A stretch of DNA of 5,098 nucleotides. It comes from JAHIJO01 sp964486075 (GTDB taxonomy: Bacteria > Verrucomicrobiota > Kiritimatiellia > JAAZAB01). Below are positions 4,201 to 5,098 of this stretch, in pieces (the first letter of the stretch is position 1; each line of letters begins with the position of its first letter). The notes beneath the pieces are model-generated. The model ran no database searches and was not told the DNA's origin. It was given only the letters and a program-made list of their open reading frames with translations. Both the position numbers and the translations under genes were made by a program. The DNA lies in assembly GCA_964486075.1 (NCBI GenBank), contig CAZALU010000138.1, positions 1 to 5,098 of the forward strand. Direction: 5' to 3'.

Positions 4201-5098
4201 TTATACGGGCTCGATGCCCCGCCGGCGCCAAGGTAGAAGCCGCCGTCCGGGGTCGCGGTCTTGTGGCAGTTGAACAGCGATTGCTTGGCGCCGAACGCCT
4301 GGTAGCGCCGGACGATGAACGCCGTGACCTGCCCGGTCGGCATATAGGCGCTGGACATATAATCGTTCGTGCCGTCGAATTTCAGGAGCGACCGGCCGTT
4401 GACGGCGGCCGGGATGAGCAGCGGACGATAGTTCTGGGTCGCCTGGGCAAAATCGTTGCCGTTACCAGACTGGTCTAGCCAGTCGCTCGCCTGTCCGCTC
4501 CCGTTGGTGGTGACGCCCGCATCCGCCTTGGCCCATAATTTCAGCCCGGCCACCGGCAGACTGCCGCCCAGCTCTTCCCCGCTGACCGTCACCGTCAGCT
4601 CGTCGTAGGCCGACAAGGCTCCGTCGGTGGCGCTCAAGCGCAGGACGTAAACGCCGTCGGCCGAGAAGGAAGCCGTGGTCGCCGGCATGTTGGAATTCCC
4701 GAACGTGACCGTGCCCGCTCCGCTTACTTTGCTCCACTGGGAGACGAGCGAGCCGCCCGGGGGGTAGCCGTCATCGGACGCGCTTCCGGCCAGGTTCGCC
4801 GCCGCCGGCAGACTGAGAATCCGATCCGGCCCGGCGCCGACCACGGGCGCGCGGTTGTATTTCGTTCCGAAAAAGTTTTGCGCCAGCGCCAGCTCGGAAT
4901 CGGTCAACGCGCGGTCGTAGACCAGGATTTCGGCGACGTCGCCCTGGAACGGGGTCGTGCCCATCGCGGCGCCGTTCACGCCCAGCACCAAGCCGCGTCC
5001 GGCGGCGATGGCGCCGTGGGCGCTGTTGGTCAGGAGCGCGCCGTCGGTCCAGAGCATCGTGTTCGTGGCCGTAATCCGGAGGATGTCCATAGCCCAGT
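729..5098 (-). CDS. Giant secreted LamG / K319L / thrombospondin type 3 repeat protein, 5' end outside the window
   Basis: Open reading frame running from the right edge to a TAA stop at 731-729; at least 1453 residues. The Met codon at 5088-5090 is not the start. The frame stays open to the edge and reads W-A before it, and this W-A-M matches W325-A326-V327 of the second LamG copy, so that Met lies inside a domain. Order of parts: LamG end (1-79), PKD/K319L-like (82-170), LamG (174-406), TSP3 block (407-488), three carbohydrate-binding-like units with Ca-binding motifs (500-704, 718-942, 947-1094), beta-rich region (1095-1265), unrecognised C-terminal domain (1266-1453). The protein is rich in Asp, Gly, Thr and Asn, with only eight Cys. 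TSP3 Asp ladders bind calcium in known families, which implies an extracytoplasmic location. No catalytic motif, PEP-CTERM or other anchor is seen, and the signal peptide would be off-window. Inferred role: calcium-stabilised surface adhesin or polysaccharide-binding scaffold. Reading frame is certain; function is tentative. Confidence 0.93.
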   Translation of the reverse strand, partial: WAMDILRITATNTMLWTDGALLTNSAHGAIAAGRGLVLGVNGAAMGTTPFQGDVAEILVYDRALTDSELALAQNFFGTKYNRAPVVGAGPDRILSLPAAANLAGSASDDGYPPGGSLVSQWSKVSGAGTVTFGNSNMPATTASFSADGVYVLRLSATDGALSAYDELTVTVSGEELGGSLPVAGLKLWAKADAGVTTNGSGQASDWLDQSGNGNDFAQATQNYRPLLIPAAVNGRSLLKFDGTNDYMSSAYMPTGQVTAFIVRRYQAFGAKQSLFNCHKTATPDGGFYLGAGGASSPYNRQALFTACGGTWYSGAGSQDNGLLTTEWAVDTLKISSSNTMFWTDTTLKTNNTAHGSIAVGRNLVVGGNADALGANPYKGEVAEIMVYSGALSDADRSDVRTYLYNKYQNADSDGDGLPDAWELGYWGNLGHGASEDADGDGLTNLQEYQLGTNPLLADSDGDGISDYNEVYVYHTNPALADSDGDGTNDLVTIQTRWGTNSVWRMGTWLDVGMPGQPLDQVFSEDPAWSVDGTTLVATNIGRVEYEFVVPQAGIYHFSIRHINRGQTPPAGYQYRLLFLANHVRAATWNVAVAGNATWDTIETPWLPAGTNNLRLVWINVNIGFTNYPALGIEQVQLDSITGGADTNANGIQDWQEPLLAGGIDTDEDGLTDLSEITTYETDPTAPDTDGDGLADGEELDLFGTDPRTNATYGGPDTALLSEQDGTNYTARTPSGTWKHDWYTVDSSMMIKWHEGTLTYALTVTNGSMYRLAVQLRGFRSEVPDNYKYRIEVEMDGHYLQTLEVFADMDFSGVGYLNTPWMTPGEHKVLFRWINATYIYDPSLRDPNLLFEKVRLYQVNGPDADENGRADWMDALLAQNLDSDGDGLTDLQELDVYGTDPLNADTDHDGLTDGQEVALGTDPNNWDTDGDGIPDGVEVAAGTDPLSADFDGTYEDVCVVAGSATNSAKGAWQVQTNSLYALSTRGEVEYILTNSAADIYAVVLAIRRNEADDKQSPFDLVAWVDDEQVGRQTVYAAHETDSLAFFFTPQLLADTSHSVKFLWDGAPSGKHLQIEWVALRRLGGADGNTNGIKDWVESLLYSGTSWDAPSGSTISPACLEGHGRFLSLMSVSGAAEIKHGLTLGAAPGPSAKAWYADVPLSESAPTNVVVAWESGLRSMTSSITWTPINVLSNQDQTIRKGDALRLVAAPAGATGGVSKIQIVGGAAYTNAYDAPVVYVFTNAGTNTIIGTYLNGAVSNSETILVYVRQAAFPTNAPLGWVGKSRLWTCTNMPATIVKVCAETNLALSTATVSGKQRLTFTADKNDPRWIVARAGTNGPILANSEVWGFRFHDTAEESVYVIHIYEDGSIKVRETVTISKPRPGMRFLMGIFIAGVVFDDGTTTRNAYPEDFDEIDQYTFDCIRPAGVWASVCHNTYMYQDGVAIGEYTDADMGHF
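1809..2252 (-). repeat. Unit 3: diverged carbohydrate-binding-like beta domain plus N-x-N-G-x-x-D-W motif
   Basis: Residues 947-1094. Landmarks: RGEVEYIL, then F-D-L-V-A-W-V-D-D-E-Q-V-G-R-Q-T-V-Y, then FTPQLLADTSHSVKFLWDG, then LQIEWVALRRLGGADGNTNGIKDWVESLL. It is the most diverged copy: it has lost the TPW tryptophan and has no TSP3 repeats after its closing motif (1083-1094). It runs directly into a beta-rich region of unknown family. Confidence 0.6.
2265..2939 (-). repeat. Unit 2: carbohydrate-binding-like beta domain plus Ca-binding motifs
   Basis: Residues 718-942. Landmarks match unit 1 in order: G-S-M-Y-R-L-A-V-Q-L-R, YKYRIEVEMDGHYLQTLEV, NTPWMTPGEHKVLFRWINA and FEKVRLYQV. Then come DADENGRADWMD (860) and three TSP3 repeats, DSDGDGLTDLQE (879), DTDHDGLTDGQE (902) and DTDGDGIPDGVE (924). 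The TPW[LM]xxG plus [FL]xWIN signature ties it to unit 1. Confidence 0.7.
2979..3593 (-). repeat. Unit 1: carbohydrate-binding-like beta domain plus N-x-N-G-x-x-D-W motif and TSP3 repeats
   Basis: Residues 500-704. The beta domain (500-639) shows GRVEYEFVVPQAGIYHFSIR, then YQYRLLFL, then TPWLPAGTNNLRLVWINV, then GIEQVQL. The pattern P-A-G-x-N-x-L-x-L-V-W followed by I-E-x-V-x-L resembles the closing strands of CBM6/CBM35-type domains; that likeness is inference. It is followed by DTNANGIQDWQE (643) and two TSP3 repeats, DTDEDGLTDLSE (662) and DTDGDGLADGEE (685). The same layout recurs in the next two units. Confidence 0.7.
3627..3872 (-). repeat. Thrombospondin type 3 calcium-binding block (four repeats)
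   Basis: Residues 407-488 contain four Asp-ladder repeats: DSDGDGLPDAWE (409), DADGDGLTNLQE (434), DSDGDGISDYNE (456) and DSDGDGTNDLV (479). In known TSP3 proteins the D-x-D-x-D-G side chains chelate calcium. The DNA is low complexity: a 20-nt stretch at 3640-3659 recurs exactly at 3850-3869, and a one-base variant lies at 3709-3728. The block separates the LamG region from the carbohydrate-binding-like units. Confidence 0.9.
3873..4571 (-). other. Protein domain: second, complete LamG/concanavalin-like domain
   Basis: Residues 174-406. It begins with G-L-K-L-W-A-K-A-D-A-G-V, followed by the W-L-D-Q-S-G-N-G-N-D-F motif and F-D-G-T-N-D-Y, both typical of bacterial LamG-type (Laminin_G_3-like) domains. 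It ends in the GEVAEIMVYSGAL strand and a helix. Residues C275 and C305 are its only cysteines and could form a disulphide if the protein is secreted. It is a paralogous copy of the domain cut by the right edge, suggesting internal duplication. Confidence 0.82.
4581..4847 (-). other. Protein domain: PKD/K319L-like immunoglobulin-fold domain
   Basis: Residues 82-170. The order of motifs fits the K319L/PKD type: G-A-G-P-D-R-I-L-S-L-P, then L-A-G-S-A-S-D-D-G, then W-S-K-V-S-G-A-G-T-V-T-F, then A-T-T-A-S-F-S-A-D-G-V-Y-V-L-R-L-S-A-T-D-G, ending D-E-L-T-V-T-V. In known proteins this fold acts as a spacer or adhesion domain. Here it sits between the two LamG copies. Confidence 0.82.
4854..5098 (-). 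other. Protein domain: C-terminal part of first LamG/concanavalin-like domain (truncated by window)
   Basis: Residues 1-79 are the second half of a LamG-like jelly roll. They align closely with residues 327-405 of the same protein: NSAHGAIAAGRGLVLG matches NTAHGSIAVGRNLVVG, and GDVAEILVYDRAL matches GEVAEIMVYSGAL. The V-A-E-I-x-V-Y strand followed by a short helix (LTDSELALAQNFFGTKYN) is the usual end of LamG-type domains in bacterial surface proteins. Ligands of such domains are typically glycans, but nothing here identifies one. Confidence 0.8.

Noticed and set aside
3429..4478. Plus-strand open frame of 349 codons inside the large gene
   Set aside because: Antisense shadow of the LamG and TSP3 coding sequence, with no recognisable motif.
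5088..5090. ATG as the start codon of the large gene
   Set aside because: The frame is open upstream to the edge, and the W-A-M context aligns with an internal position of the paralogous LamG domain; no signal peptide follows it.

Overview
The window holds one very large, 5'-incomplete gene on the minus strand (729 to the right edge, 5098) and, downstream of its stop codon, about 730 bp of repeat-rich intergenic DNA (1-728) with no convincing gene. The gene is GC-rich. Its predicted product is a modular protein, almost certainly extracellular, built from LamG-like beta-sandwiches, a PKD/K319L-like domain, calcium-binding thrombospondin type 3 (TSP3) blocks and carbohydrate-binding-like beta domains. 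Giant proteins of this kind next to gaps full of CGCAG-type and CACGGAT-type repeats are what I associate with the PVC group (Kiritimatiellota, Lentisphaerota, Verrucomicrobiota, Planctomycetota). That placement is inference from style; no phylogenetic marker is present.

Layout of the protein, from the right edge leftwards, numbering the Met codon at 5088-5090 as residue 1: the end of a LamG-like domain (to residue 79), a PKD/K319L-like domain (82-170), a complete LamG-like domain (174-406), a TSP3 block (407-488), then three diverged units of a carbohydrate-binding-like beta domain, each closed by a G-x-D-x-N-x-N-G-x-x-D-W-like motif (500-704, 718-942, 947-1094). Units 1 and 2 carry further TSP3 repeats. 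A beta-rich stretch (1095-1265) and an unrecognised C-terminal domain (1266-1453) follow. No catalytic domain and no C-terminal sorting signal is visible, so a binding, adhesive or scaffold role is the most that can be said.

Layout of the intergenic region: short tandem 9-mers (61-78, 91-117), a perfect 30-bp palindrome (119-148), two direct copies and one inverted copy of a CGCAG-rich repeat (158-316), a GC-rich hairpin (340-358), three members of a CTTCG/CTACG repeat family (32-60, 449-487, 682-714), and a three-hairpin module (546-634). The module is the most striking non-coding object. A perfect 36-bp palindrome is flanked symmetrically by two related 21-nt hairpins in inverted orientation, whose six differences form exactly three compensatory base-pair changes. 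The module lies between 10-bp direct repeats and looks like a small structured mobile or nucleic-acid element. It is the best candidate here for something undescribed.
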